Position numbers and translations under genes: made by a program. A DNA stretch of 62,763 nucleotides, taken from NCBI GenBank assembly GCA_022452035.1, contig JAKURV010000013.1:1-62763 (forward strand). The letters run 5' to 3'. Numbering within the stretch: the stretch's first letter is position 1; every line of letters starts with the position of its first letter. The notes below the pieces were generated by a model. It ran no database searches, was not told where the DNA came from, and saw only the letters and a program-made list of their open reading frames with translations. Shown here in pieces: positions 39,379 through 48,012 of this stretch. The DNA is from Acidimicrobiales bacterium. Lineage in GTDB: Bacteria > Actinomycetota > Acidimicrobiia > Acidimicrobiales > MedAcidi-G1.

Positions 39379-39666
39379 TCAGCCCACCGACCGGAAGGGA
39401 CGGTGGCGACGCCGGGCGCCGTACTCGTGGTCCAGGGTGTGGCGTGTCCGACGGACCTCGTCGCGCCCATCGCGGGTGGCGTCGGTGACCTCTCCGGCGA
39501 CCCGGCGGACGCTGCGCAGCATGTCCGTACCCCGGTCGGCCACCTCCCGGCGCAGGTGTTCCGGTGTGTAGCGCTCCACGCCGCGACGGATTCGACGCCG
39601 GAGCCACGCAGCGGTCGCCGTACCGACGAGCCAGCCTCCGAGCAACCAGGCCAGGCGCCTGCGCAT
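39379..39666 (-). CDS. Small membrane protein, DUF6167-like
   Basis: A 95-residue protein with one N-terminal transmembrane segment (LAWLLGGWLVGTATAAWL) flanked by arginines, then a basic cytoplasmic helix (RRRIRRGVERYTPEHLRREV). The shape and the position between the DUF948-like gene and alaS match the DUF6167 family I remember from actinobacteria, though the match rests on pattern only. The ATG at 39666 overlaps the stop of the upstream gene by one base (TGATG). Function unknown. Its place next to another membrane protein suggests they act together. Confidence 0.75.
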   Translation of the reverse strand: MRRRLAWLLGGWLVGTATAAWLRRRIRRGVERYTPEHLRREVADRGTDMLRSVRRVAGEVTDATRDGRDEVRRTRHTLDHEYGARRRHRPFRSVG

Positions 39667-40103
39667 CAGGCCGCCCCGCCCCGGCGCCGGCCACGCCGCA
39701 ACTCCACTGCACCGGCCTCCACGACGGCGTCGCCCGGCCCGGTGGCCAGCGGGCCGCCCCTGAGTCGGCGGACGAACCGGCCAATGCCGGCCGAGACGGC
39801 GGCCGCCCCGATGAGGGGAGGCGAGAAGGCTCGGTAGGTGAGCCGGGATGCGGCGTCCACGGTGGTCGAGATGCTCTCGGCGGTATCCAGCAGTTCGTCG
39901 ACCCGGTCCAACCCGGTGGTGGCGTGGTCCACGGCCGCCCTGAGGTCGGCCACCAGGGGAACGGTCTGTTCCCGGAGTACGTCCACCGTCTCGCGCAGGG
40001 ACCGCAGGGTCCGCACCAGGGAAGACACGGCAACCACCAGCACGGCCACGGCGACCAGGCACACCGCGGCGACCAACACCGCTGCCACGTCACCTGCGCC
40101 CAT
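39666..40103 (-). CDS. DUF948-like membrane protein
   Basis: A 145-residue protein with a long N-terminal transmembrane helix (VAAVLVAAVCLVAVAVLVVA, about 6-25), then an amphipathic, probably coiled-coil stretch (TLRSLRETVDVLREQTVPLV and on to about 85) and an Arg- and Gly-rich tail. This is the DUF948 pattern. In Streptomyces a DUF948 protein is encoded at the same place before alaS. Function unknown. The ATG at 40103 overlaps the rarA 3' end by 14 bp, so it is translated with rarA. Confidence 0.75.
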   Translation of the reverse strand: MGAGDVAAVLVAAVCLVAVAVLVVAVSSLVRTLRSLRETVDVLREQTVPLVADLRAAVDHATTGLDRVDELLDTAESISTTVDAASRLTYRAFSPPLIGAAAVSAGIGRFVRRLRGGPLATGPGDAVVEAGAVELRRGRRRGGAA

Positions 40104-41412
40104 CGTTCTCCGCTCCCCGGTCGGCCTGGCGGCGGTCGGCCATCCGCTCGGCCACCTCGCTCTCCGCGCCGTGTGATGACGGATCGTAGTAGACGTTGCC
40201 CTCCACCTCGTCTGGACGGTGGCGCTGGTCCACCCACCCGGTGGGGTCGTCGTGGGGGTACCGGTAGCCGTCGCCGTGTCCCAACTGAGCCGCCCCCCGG
40301 TAATGGGCGTCGCGGAGGTGCATCGGTACCTCGCCGACCCCCGACGCCCGGGCGTCGACCCCGGCCCGGCCCAGGGCCACGGTGACCCGATTGGACTTGG
40401 GAGCCGTGGCCAGGTGTACCACGGCCTGAGCCAGGTTCAATCCGGCCTCGGGCAGGCCCACGAACTCAACGGCCCGGGCCGCAGCATCGGCCACTACGAG
40501 GGACATCGGGTCGGCCATGCCGACATCCTCACTGGCCAGGATGACCAGGCGGCGGGCGATGAACCTGGCGTCCTCGCCGGCATCCAGCATCCGGGCCAGC
40601 CAGTAGAGGCCGGCGTCAACGTCGGAGCCGCGGATGCTCTTGATGAAGGCGCTGATGACGTCGAAGTGCTCGTCGCGGCCGTAGCGCAGGGCCTTGGTGC
40701 CTAGCGCCGCCTCGGCGTCGACCATCGACACCCGGTCGCCGCCACGTCCGACAGCCAGCGCTGCGGCCACCTCCAGGCTGGTCAGGGCGTGGCGACCGTC
40801 ACCGGCCGACCGGTCCACCAGCAGGTCCAGGGCGTCGTCGTCGGCCGCCACCTCCTCGGCGGCCAGGCCCCGCTTCAGCAGACTCCGCACGGCCTCCGGG
40901 GCCAGGGGCTCGAGCCGGAACAAGGTGGATCGAGACATCAGTGGGGCGTTGACCTCGAAGAACGGGTTCTCGGTAGTAGCTCCGATCAGAACCAACAGAC
41001 CCGACTCCACCGACGGGAGCAGGGCGTCCTGCTGGGCCTTGTTGAACCGGTGCACCTCGTCCAGGAACAGGATGGTGCCCACGTCACTTTCACCGAGCCG
41101 GGCCTGAGCCCGGGCCACTAGTTCCCGGACGTCCTTGACGCTGGCGCTGACCGCCGAAAGCTCGGTGAACTCCGCCGCCGTGACCCGGGCGATCAGGCGG
41201 GCCACGGTTGTCTTTCCGGTGCCCGGTGGCCCCCACAGGATCACCGACGAGAGGCGGTCACCCTCGATGAGCCTTCGGAGCGGACGGTCCGGGCCCAACA
41301 GGTGTTCCTGGCCGACGACGTCGTCGAGGCGAGTGGGACGGAGGCGGTCCGCCAGCGGGGCCCGTCTGGCCAGGCGCTCCTGGGCGGCGCTGGCGAACAG
41401 GTCTCCGGACAC
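40090..41412 (-). CDS. rarA: Replication-associated recombination protein A (RarA/MgsA)
   Basis: A 440-residue AAA+ ATPase related to clamp loaders and RuvB, acting at stalled replication forks. The N-terminus (DLFASAAQERLARRAPLADR) is typical. Walker A is GPPGTGKTT, Walker B is LFLDEVHRFNKAQQDALLP, and the sensor region is IGATTENPFFEVN. The C-terminal tetramerisation domain includes IKSIRGSDVDAGLYWLARML. The start is GTG at 41412, with TAACGT 7 nt upstream, predicting a leaderless transcript. A 14-bp overlap links it to the DUF948-like gene. Confidence 0.97.
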   Translation of the reverse strand: MSGDLFASAAQERLARRAPLADRLRPTRLDDVVGQEHLLGPDRPLRRLIEGDRLSSVILWGPPGTGKTTVARLIARVTAAEFTELSAVSASVKDVRELVARAQARLGESDVGTILFLDEVHRFNKAQQDALLPSVESGLLVLIGATTENPFFEVNAPLMSRSTLFRLEPLAPEAVRSLLKRGLAAEEVAADDDALDLLVDRSAGDGRHALTSLEVAAALAVGRGGDRVSMVDAEAALGTKALRYGRDEHFDVISAFIKSIRGSDVDAGLYWLARMLDAGEDARFIARRLVILASEDVGMADPMSLVVADAAARAVEFVGLPEAGLNLAQAVVHLATAPKSNRVTVALGRAGVDARASGVGEVPMHLRDAHYRGAAQLGHGDGYRYPHDDPTGWVDQRHRPDEVEGNVYYDPSSHGAESEVAERMADRRQADRGAENDGRR

Positions 41413-41419
41413 GTGGTCG

Positions 41420-41425
41420 ACGTTA
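41420..41425 (-). promoter_or_regulatory. Candidate -10 hexamer of the rarA promoter
   Basis: TAACGT on the minus strand, 7 nt before the rarA GTG, in the 50-bp gap after aspS. Confidence 0.5.
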
Positions 41426-41462
41426 CCCCTCGGTCCGTCGGCACCGACCGGTGGTGCTGGCC

Positions 41463-43202
41463 CTAGTCGGTGGGCGGCAGGACCCGCAGGCCCAGCTCGG
41501 TGAGATGGTGCTCGTCGATCCCGGTCGGCGCGTTGGTCAGCGGATCGGCGCCCGACTGGGTCTTTGGGAAGGCGATGACCTCGCGGATGTTCTCCTCGCC
41601 GGCCAGGATGGCCGTCAGGCGGTCCATGCCGAAGGCGAAGCCGGCGTGGGGCGGCGCCCCGTAGCGGAAGGCGTCAAGCAGGAACCCGAACTTGGCCTGC
41701 GACTCCTCGGCACCGATCCCCAGGATGGCGAAGATCCGCTCCTGGATCTCCCGCCGGTGGATCCGTACGCTGCCCGAGCCCAGCTCCCACCCGTTCAGGA
41801 CGAGGTCGTAGGCCCGGGACCGGACGTCGAGCAGGTCGCCACGTTCCAGGGCGTCAAGGTCCTCCTCGTGCGGCATGGTGAAAGGATGGTGGGCCGGAAT
41901 CGGGTTCCCCGCGTCGTCCAGGCCCTCGAACAGCGGGAAGTCCACCACCCACAGGAAGTGGAGGCCGCCCTCGGTGACCGGCGGGCGACCCAGCTCCAGG
42001 CGGACCAGACCCAGGACATGGCTGACGGTGCGGCGCTCGTCGGCCACGATGAGGAGCAGGTCGCCGACCTCGGCCTCCAGGGTGGAGCGCAGAGCATCGA
42101 TCTCCTCGTCGGACAAGAACTTGGCCACTGGGGAATTGATGCCGTCGTCCTCCACCTTCATCCAGACCAGGCCTTTGGCCCCCCACTGCTTGCACTGCTC
42201 GGTCAGGTCGTCCAGCCGGTTTCGGGACAGATCGGCGCCGCCCGGCACCCGGATGCCCTTCACACAGGGGGCCTGGAAGGCCCGGAAACCGGTGTCGGCG
42301 AACACCCCGGTCAGTTCGACCAGCTCCATTCCGAACCGGATGTCGGGCTTATCGGATCCGAAACGCTCCATGGCCTCGTGCCACGACATCCGTGGTATCT
42401 CCCCCGGGCGCTCGCCGGTAACCGCTTCGGTGGCCGACGAGCTGGCATACGAGATGAAGGCCAGCACGTCGTCCTGGGAGACGAAACTGGCTTCGGCGTC
42501 GAGTTGCATGAACTCGAACTGGCGGTCGGCCCGGAGGTCCTCGTCGCGCAGGCAGCGGGCGATCTGGTAGTAGCGGTCCACACCGCCGACCATGCAGAGC
42601 TGCTTGAAGATCTGCGGGCTCTGGGGCAGGGCGTAGAAGGAACCCGGTTCCTTACGGGACGGGACCACGAAGTCGCGTGCACCCTCGGGCGTGCTGGCGA
42701 TCAGCATCGGGGTCTCGACCTCGATGAACCCCTGCTCCTCCATGGCCTGGCGGATGGCGCTGTTCACCCGGGCCCGGACCTCCAGGTTGCGCTGCATCCG
42801 GGGCCGGCGCAGGTCCACGTACCTGTGGCGGAGCCGCAGCACCTCGTCCACGTCGATACGGTCGTCCAGGGGGAAGGGTGGCGGCTCGGCGGTCGACAGG
42901 ACGGTCACATCGGTGGCGTCGACCTCCACGGCGCCGGTGGCCAGGCCGTCGTTAGCGGTGTCGGCTGGGCGCTCGCGCACCGTTCCGGTGACCTGCAGGA
43001 CGTACTCGCTACGCAGGTCGTGCGCTCCGTCGATGACCAACTGCACCACTCCGCTGCGGTCCCGCAAGTCGACGAAAGCCAGATGTTCGCCGTGTTCCCG
43101 GCGCCGGTCGACCCAGCCGCAGAGGGTGACCTGGCGGCCCACGTCGCCAACCCGTAGGTCACCGCAGAGGTCGGTTCGTAGAGAGGTGGAGTAGTCGGTC
43201 AA
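41463..43202 (-). CDS. aspS: Aspartate--tRNA ligase
   Basis: A 579-residue bacterial-type AspRS with an N-terminal OB anticodon-binding domain (VTLCGWVDRRREHG), class II catalytic core (VPSRKEPGSFYALPQSPQIF, RCLRDEDLRADRQFEF), the inserted GAD domain and motif 3 (GFAFGMDRLTAILAG). The only start compatible with the family N-terminus is TTG at 43202, which overlaps the hisS stop by four bases (TTGA). All longer frames run back into hisS. It may charge only tRNA(Asp) or also tRNA(Asn); no gatCAB is in the window to decide. Confidence 0.97.
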   Translation of the reverse strand: MTDYSTSLRTDLCGDLRVGDVGRQVTLCGWVDRRREHGEHLAFVDLRDRSGVVQLVIDGAHDLRSEYVLQVTGTVRERPADTANDGLATGAVEVDATDVTVLSTAEPPPFPLDDRIDVDEVLRLRHRYVDLRRPRMQRNLEVRARVNSAIRQAMEEQGFIEVETPMLIASTPEGARDFVVPSRKEPGSFYALPQSPQIFKQLCMVGGVDRYYQIARCLRDEDLRADRQFEFMQLDAEASFVSQDDVLAFISYASSSATEAVTGERPGEIPRMSWHEAMERFGSDKPDIRFGMELVELTGVFADTGFRAFQAPCVKGIRVPGGADLSRNRLDDLTEQCKQWGAKGLVWMKVEDDGINSPVAKFLSDEEIDALRSTLEAEVGDLLLIVADERRTVSHVLGLVRLELGRPPVTEGGLHFLWVVDFPLFEGLDDAGNPIPAHHPFTMPHEEDLDALERGDLLDVRSRAYDLVLNGWELGSGSVRIHRREIQERIFAILGIGAEESQAKFGFLLDAFRYGAPPHAGFAFGMDRLTAILAGEENIREVIAFPKTQSGADPLTNAPTGIDEHHLTELGLRVLPPTD

Positions 43203-44458
43203 CGCAGCCTCGCTCGCAGGGTGTCGATCATGGAGTCCAGAGCGACGGCCTCCTGGCCATCGTCGCCCCGCAGGTCCCGGACGGTGACTGTGCCGGCGTC
43301 GCGCTCGTCGTCGCCAACGATCACGGCCAGCGCGGCGCCGCTCCGGTCGGCCGCCTTCATCTGTGCCTTCATGGAGCGGTCGTCCCACGATCGGTCGGCC
43401 CGCAGGCCGGCGGCCCGTATCCGGTCAGTCAGGACCACGGCCAGATTCCCGCCCGTGGTGTCGACCACGAACACGTCGACGGCCGCTGACGGCGCCTCAA
43501 AGACCCCTTCGGCGTCGCAGGCCAGCAGGGTGCGGTCCACGCCGAGGGCGAAACCTACGCCCGGGGTTGGCGGGGCACCCAAGTCCTCGGCCAGCCCGTC
43601 GTACCGTCCGCCACCGCCCACCGCGTTTTGAGCGGCGTCCAGGGCCTCGGCGGCGAACTCGAAGGTGGTCCGGACGTAGTAGTCGAGGCCGCGCACCAGC
43701 CGGGGGGCCACGGTAAACGGCACTCCAAGGGCACCCAGGGCGTCAGTGACCTGACTGAAGTGGATCACCGAGTCGTCGCCCAGATGGTCGGCCATGTTCG
43801 GGGCGGCGGCCACCAGGTCGGCGTCGGCCTCCCGGCGGGAGTCCAGGACTCGGAGGGGGTTGGTGTCCAGGGTGGCCCGCGACTCCTCACTGAGGGCGTC
43901 CAGGTGGGCCTCGAAGTGGGTACGCAGCGCGGCGACGTACCGCTGCCGGTCGTCGGTGCTGCCCAGCGAGTTGACCAGCAGGGTGACTCGGCGCAGTCCG
44001 AGCCGCTCATAGAACCGCCAGGCCAGGGCGATCACCTCGGCATCCAAGTGGGCGTCCTCAGGGCCTAGGGCCTCCACACCGACCTGGTCGAACTGCCGGA
44101 ACCGACCTTTTTGGGCCCGCTCGTACCGGAAGTTAGGTCCGGCGTACCAGGCCTTCCAGGGGACGGGCGGGCGGTGCTCTGCGAAGGCCCGGACCACGCT
44201 GGCCGTCTGCTCGGGACGCAGGGCCATGGTGCGACCACCCTTGTCCTCGAAGGAGTACATCTCCTTGCGGACCACGTCGGTGGCCTCGCCGAGGCGTTGG
44301 AACACTTCCACGTGCTCGAACATGGGCGGGATGACTTCGAGGTAGCCGGCCGAGCCGGCCACGTCGGCGAACACGTCGACCAGGGCCCGCCACCTGGCCG
44401 AGTCCGGCCAGAGGATGTCGCGGGTGCCCTTGGGGGCGCGGAACGGGTGGTCGGCCAC
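43199..44458 (-). CDS. hisS: Histidine--tRNA ligase
   Basis: A 419-residue HisRS. It begins ADHPFRAPKGTRDILWPDS after the initiator. Motif 2 region is PNFRYERAQKGRFRQFDQVG, the histidine-binding motifs are LVRGLDYYVRTTFEF and GGGGRYDGLAEDLG, and motif 3 is VGFALGVDRTLL. The C-terminal anticodon-binding domain follows from AVDVFVVDTTGGN. GTG at 44458 is the only plausible start after the relA stop 64 bp upstream. No clear ribosome-binding site precedes it. It is coupled to aspS by TTGA, and hisS-aspS is a common pair. Confidence 0.97.
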   Translation of the reverse strand: MADHPFRAPKGTRDILWPDSARWRALVDVFADVAGSAGYLEVIPPMFEHVEVFQRLGEATDVVRKEMYSFEDKGGRTMALRPEQTASVVRAFAEHRPPVPWKAWYAGPNFRYERAQKGRFRQFDQVGVEALGPEDAHLDAEVIALAWRFYERLGLRRVTLLVNSLGSTDDRQRYVAALRTHFEAHLDALSEESRATLDTNPLRVLDSRREADADLVAAAPNMADHLGDDSVIHFSQVTDALGALGVPFTVAPRLVRGLDYYVRTTFEFAAEALDAAQNAVGGGGRYDGLAEDLGAPPTPGVGFALGVDRTLLACDAEGVFEAPSAAVDVFVVDTTGGNLAVVLTDRIRAAGLRADRSWDDRSMKAQMKAADRSGAALAVIVGDDERDAGTVTVRDLRGDDGQEAVALDSMIDTLRARLR

Positions 44459-44522
44459 GAAGGTGGAGGCTACCGGAGGGTCCCCCGGCCGGACCGGTGA
44501 CCGATCAGTAGCGGCCCGGCGT

Positions 44523-46772
44523 TCAGGTCCCGTCCGTTTCGTCGACGTCGCCGGTGTCCTCCCCACCGCCCGGCACCACGCGGTGGACGTCGTATACCGA
44601 GTCCACCTGGCGTAGGAGCCGCAGCAGCGTCTCGAGGTGGGACGGGTCGCCGATTTCGAACTCGAAGCGCATGGTGGCCACCCGGTCGGTGCCGCTGGTG
44701 ACCGTCGAGGTGGAGAGCACGTTGACGTGGTTGTCGGCCAGTACGCCTGTGACGTCGCGCAGCAGCCGGGGTCGGTCCAGGGCCTTGAGTTCGACGGCTA
44801 CCGCGAAGTGGCCGCCCGACTCCTCGTCCCAGTCCACATCGATGAGGCGGTCGGCCTGGTCGGCCCTCAACGACACGGCGTTGGCGCAGTCGGCCCGGTG
44901 GACCGATACGCCCCGGCCCCGGGTCACGAACCCCATGATCTCGTCGGGGGGTACCGGGGTGCAGCAGCGGGACAGCCGGACCATCATGTCGTCCAGGCCT
45001 TCGACGTGGACTCCGACCGAGCCGGTTTCCCGGCGAAGTCGGTTGGGCTGCACGACGGTGGCTGGGAGGTCGGCATCGGGATCTTGCTCGCTCAGGACCT
45101 TGGCCACCCGGGCCACCACCGAACGGGCCGACACGTGGTGCTCGCCCACTGCGGCGTACAGGGCGTCGGGCTCGTGGTAGTTCAGGTCGGCCGCCACGTC
45201 GGCCAGCTCGGAACCGGCGAGCACGGCGTGGGTCGGCAGCCCGGCCCGTCGTAGTTCGGCGGTGAGCTCGTCGTGCCCGGAGTCAATGGCATCCGATCGA
45301 CGCTCCTGGGAGTACCAGTGTTTGATCTTGCTGGACGCCCGGTGGGTGGCCACGAACTGCAGCCAGTCCTGGCTGGGCCCGGCGTCGGGTTGCCGGGAGG
45401 TGACGATTTCGACCGTGTCACCGGTGACCAGTCTGCTCTCCAGCGGGACGAGCCGTCCGGCCACCTTGGCCCCAACGCAGGTGTGGCCCACGTCGGTGTG
45501 GATGGCGTAGGCGAAGTCGACCATGGTGGCTCCCACGGGCAGGCTGACCACCCTTCCCTGCGGAGTGAAGACGTAGACCTCGTCTAGCTCCAGGTCGGTC
45601 TTGAGGTTGGCCATGAAGGTGCCGGGGTCCTCGGTCTCGGCCTGCCACTCCACGATCCGGCCGAGCCACGCCATCTCGTCGGAGGGCGACCGGGTCTTGT
45701 AGTCCCAGTGGGCGGCCACCCCGTACTCGGCCCGGGCGTGCATCTCGGCGGTCCGCACCTGGAACTCCACCAGCTTGCCCTGGGGGCCGACGACCGTCGT
45801 GTGTAGCGACTGGTAGAGGTTGAACTTGGGCATGGCGACGTAGTCCTTGAAGCGCCCTTGGACTGGCTTCCAGGTGGCGTGGATTGTGCCCAGCGCGGCG
45901 TAGCAGTCCCGGACGTTTTCGACGATCACCCGGACCCCTACCAGGTCGTGAATCTCCTCGAAGGACCGTCCTTTCAGGATCATCTTGTCGTAGATGCTCC
46001 AGAGCTGCTTCGGTCGCCCGTACACGTGGCCCTTGATGGACAGCTCGGCCAGCCGGCCCTCTACCTCGCCGATCAGTTGGGCCAGGTAGAGGTCACGCTC
46101 TGGCGAGCGGTCCTGGACCATCTGGTCGATCTGGCTGTACCGCTTGGGGTGGAGGGTGGCCAGGGCCAGGTCCTGGAGCTGATCCCGAACCTCCTGCATG
46201 CCCAGCCGGTTGGCCAGCGGTGCGTAGATGTCCAAGGTCTCCTGGGCCACCCGCTGCTGCTTGTGTTCGGGCAGGGCGGCCAGGGTCCGCATGTTGTGGA
46301 GGCGGTCGGCCAACTTGATGATCAGCACCCGAAGGTCCTTGGCCAGGGCGACGAGCATCTTGCGCACGCTGGCCGCCTGCTGCTCCTCACGGGTGTCGAA
46401 CCGGAGGCGGTCCAACTTGGTCACGCCGTCCACGATGAGCCGGACGTCGGACCCGAAGTCCCGTTCCAGGTCGTCCAGGCTGACCGAGGTGTCCTCAACG
46501 GCGTCGTGGAGGAGGGCGGCGGCCACCGTGACGTCGTCTAGGCCCTGGCGGGCCACGATGGTGGCCACCGACATGGGGTGATGGATGTATGGCTCGCCCG
46601 ACTTGCGGGTCTGGCCCTCGTGGGCGGCCAGGGCAACCCGGTAGGCCTGCTCGATGAGTGCCGTGTCGGCGTCCGGATGGCGTTGGTGGAACTCGGTGAT
46701 AAGCGCCGAGGTCTCGCCGACGGCCGCCTTGGGACGTCGCCGCCAGGGCAGGACCCGGGTCACCGCGGGCAC
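44523..46772 (-). CDS. relA: Bifunctional (p)ppGpp synthetase/hydrolase Rel
   Basis: A 749-residue Rel with all domains. The HD hydrolase has IHHPMSVATIVA and LLHDAVEDT, the synthetase region begins near GRPKQLWSIYDKMILKG with FKDYVAMPKFNLYQSLHT, then TGS (VYVFTPQGRVVSLPVGAT), a zinc-finger-type segment (RLSRCCTPVPPDEIMG) and ACT. It makes and degrades the stringent-response alarmone. The start is GTG at 46772 with GGAGGGGG upstream; an in-frame TGA 12 codons before rules out a longer protein. A leaderless-type promoter and a 27-codon frame end one base before this GTG. Confidence 0.97.
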   Translation of the reverse strand: MPAVTRVLPWRRRPKAAVGETSALITEFHQRHPDADTALIEQAYRVALAAHEGQTRKSGEPYIHHPMSVATIVARQGLDDVTVAAALLHDAVEDTSVSLDDLERDFGSDVRLIVDGVTKLDRLRFDTREEQQAASVRKMLVALAKDLRVLIIKLADRLHNMRTLAALPEHKQQRVAQETLDIYAPLANRLGMQEVRDQLQDLALATLHPKRYSQIDQMVQDRSPERDLYLAQLIGEVEGRLAELSIKGHVYGRPKQLWSIYDKMILKGRSFEEIHDLVGVRVIVENVRDCYAALGTIHATWKPVQGRFKDYVAMPKFNLYQSLHTTVVGPQGKLVEFQVRTAEMHARAEYGVAAHWDYKTRSPSDEMAWLGRIVEWQAETEDPGTFMANLKTDLELDEVYVFTPQGRVVSLPVGATMVDFAYAIHTDVGHTCVGAKVAGRLVPLESRLVTGDTVEIVTSRQPDAGPSQDWLQFVATHRASSKIKHWYSQERRSDAIDSGHDELTAELRRAGLPTHAVLAGSELADVAADLNYHEPDALYAAVGEHHVSARSVVARVAKVLSEQDPDADLPATVVQPNRLRRETGSVGVHVEGLDDMMVRLSRCCTPVPPDEIMGFVTRGRGVSVHRADCANAVSLRADQADRLIDVDWDEESGGHFAVAVELKALDRPRLLRDVTGVLADNHVNVLSTSTVTSGTDRVATMRFEFEIGDPSHLETLLRLLRQVDSVYDVHRVVPGGGEDTGDVDETDGT

Positions 46773-46773
46773 G

Positions 46774-46857
46774 TCAGCCCCCTCCGCCGTGGACCGTCCC
46801 GGATGTCATCGCCTCCACGGGTCGGCGACCGGCTGCCTCCTGGCCCGACTGCCGCAT
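46774..46857 (-). CDS. Possible leaderless 27-codon upstream ORF of relA
   Basis: An open frame of 27 residues (MRQSGQEAAGRRPVEAM then TSGTVHGGGG) whose ATG at 46857 has TACCGT 6 nt upstream, the same arrangement as the leaderless genes of this window. It stops with TGA one base before the relA GTG (TGACGTG), so its translation would feed into relA. The peptide resembles nothing I know. The alternative is that the hexamer simply starts an 85-nt relA leader. Confidence 0.35.
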   Translation of the reverse strand: MRQSGQEAAGRRPVEAMTSGTVHGGGG

Positions 46858-46863
46858 GACCCA

Positions 46864-46869
46864 ACGGTA
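46864..46869 (-). promoter_or_regulatory. Candidate -10 hexamer upstream of relA
   Basis: TACCGT on the minus strand in the 133-bp gap between relA and secF. It is 6 nt from an ATG at 46857 and about 90 nt from the relA GTG. Confidence 0.45.
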
Positions 46870-46905
46870 GTCGGCGGCCCTCCACCGGCCGGGAGTGGCA
46901 CCGGG

Positions 46906-48012
46906 TCAGCGCTTCTTTTTCTTGCGTGGACGCGGTGGTGCCCCACCGGTTGCCGGTCGGACCACCGGCGGCCGCTTCTTGGCCGGCCCGCCGGACGGGC
47001 TGCGGCGCGGGGCGGCCCGGGTGTCGGATAGGACAGCCTCCTGTCGGCCGATGACCCGTGTGGGGCCCTCTTCCCCGACCCGACCTCGGACCTTGGACGC
47101 CACGGCCTGCCACCGTTCCTCACCCTCTTTGAGCCGCGATACCAGGGACGAGGCCAGGAAGAGCGAGGAGTAGGAGCCGACCACGATGCCGACCAGCAGG
47201 GCCACGGCGAACTCCTGGAGAGCGGCGGCACCCATGGCCAGCGAACCGATGACCAGCAGTGACACCACCGGGATGGCCGAGGTCACGCTGGTGTTGATGG
47301 AACGCATAGTCACCCGGTTCAGGGCCAAGTTCATGAGTTCGGGGTAGGTGTAGCGCTCGGTGGCCCCCAGCCGGGCCACGATCTCCCGGACCTTGTCGTA
47401 GACGACGATGGTGTCGTAAAGCGAGTAGCCCATGATGGTCAGGAAGGCGATGACGGTGGCTGGCGTGATCTCGAACTGGAACACCGAGTAGACGCCGACG
47501 CTGAGCACAATGTCGTGGGCCACGGCGACCAAGGCCCCGACGGCCATCTTCCACTCCAGCCGCACGGTGATGTAGAAGGCCACCACGACGAAGAAGATGA
47601 CGAGGGCCCGCAGCGCCTTGTCGGTGACCTCGTCGCCCCACGTGGGGCCGACCTGTTCGAAGGCCTCCACGGGACCTAGACGGGTGGTCAGGGCGTCGCG
47701 TATCTCGGCCGCCCGGGCCGGGTCCTCGATGTCGGATCGGATGAGGAGCACCTCGTCGTCCACCACCTGGACCCGGGCGTCACCCGCTCCCAGACCGTCC
47801 ATCACCGCTCGGGCGTCGGCCACCTCTGCTCCGGGGGCCCGTACCTCGTAGGAGGTTCCGCCCTCGAAGTCCAAGCCCAGGTTCAGCCCACGGATGCCGA
47901 AGGAGGCCAGCCCGATCAGGACGGCCACTGTGGAGGCCATGACCGCTCGACGCCACAGGCCGGGGAAGTCGACGGACGACTCGCCGCGGTAGAGGCCCGT
48001 CAGCCGGCTCAC
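46906..48012 (-). CDS. secF: Protein translocase subunit SecF
   Basis: A 368-residue SecF, an accessory part of the Sec translocon that uses the proton gradient to help pull proteins out. One transmembrane helix near 25-45, the P1-like periplasmic loop starting LNLGLDFEGGTSYEV, then five helices with SVGVYSVFQFEITPATVIAF and IMGYSLYDTIVVYDKVRE, the RND signature. The C-terminal 60 residues are Pro- and Lys-rich and end PPRPRKKKKR, a basic cytoplasmic tail. GTG at 48012 overlaps the secD stop (GTGA). Longer frames upstream are out-of-frame secD. Confidence 0.97.
   Translation of the reverse strand: MSRLTGLYRGESSVDFPGLWRRAVMASTVAVLIGLASFGIRGLNLGLDFEGGTSYEVRAPGAEVADARAVMDGLGAGDARVQVVDDEVLLIRSDIEDPARAAEIRDALTTRLGPVEAFEQVGPTWGDEVTDKALRALVIFFVVVAFYITVRLEWKMAVGALVAVAHDIVLSVGVYSVFQFEITPATVIAFLTIMGYSLYDTIVVYDKVREIVARLGATERYTYPELMNLALNRVTMRSINTSVTSAIPVVSLLVIGSLAMGAAALQEFAVALLVGIVVGSYSSLFLASSLVSRLKEGEERWQAVASKVRGRVGEEGPTRVIGRQEAVLSDTRAAPRRSPSGGPAKKRPPVVRPATGGAPPRPRKKKKR

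Noticed and set aside
41451-43157. A 568-codon plus-strand frame opposite aspS
   Set aside because: It is the antisense shadow of aspS in GC-rich DNA. Its sequence shows no domain, and the minus strand encodes a full-length AspRS with all motifs.
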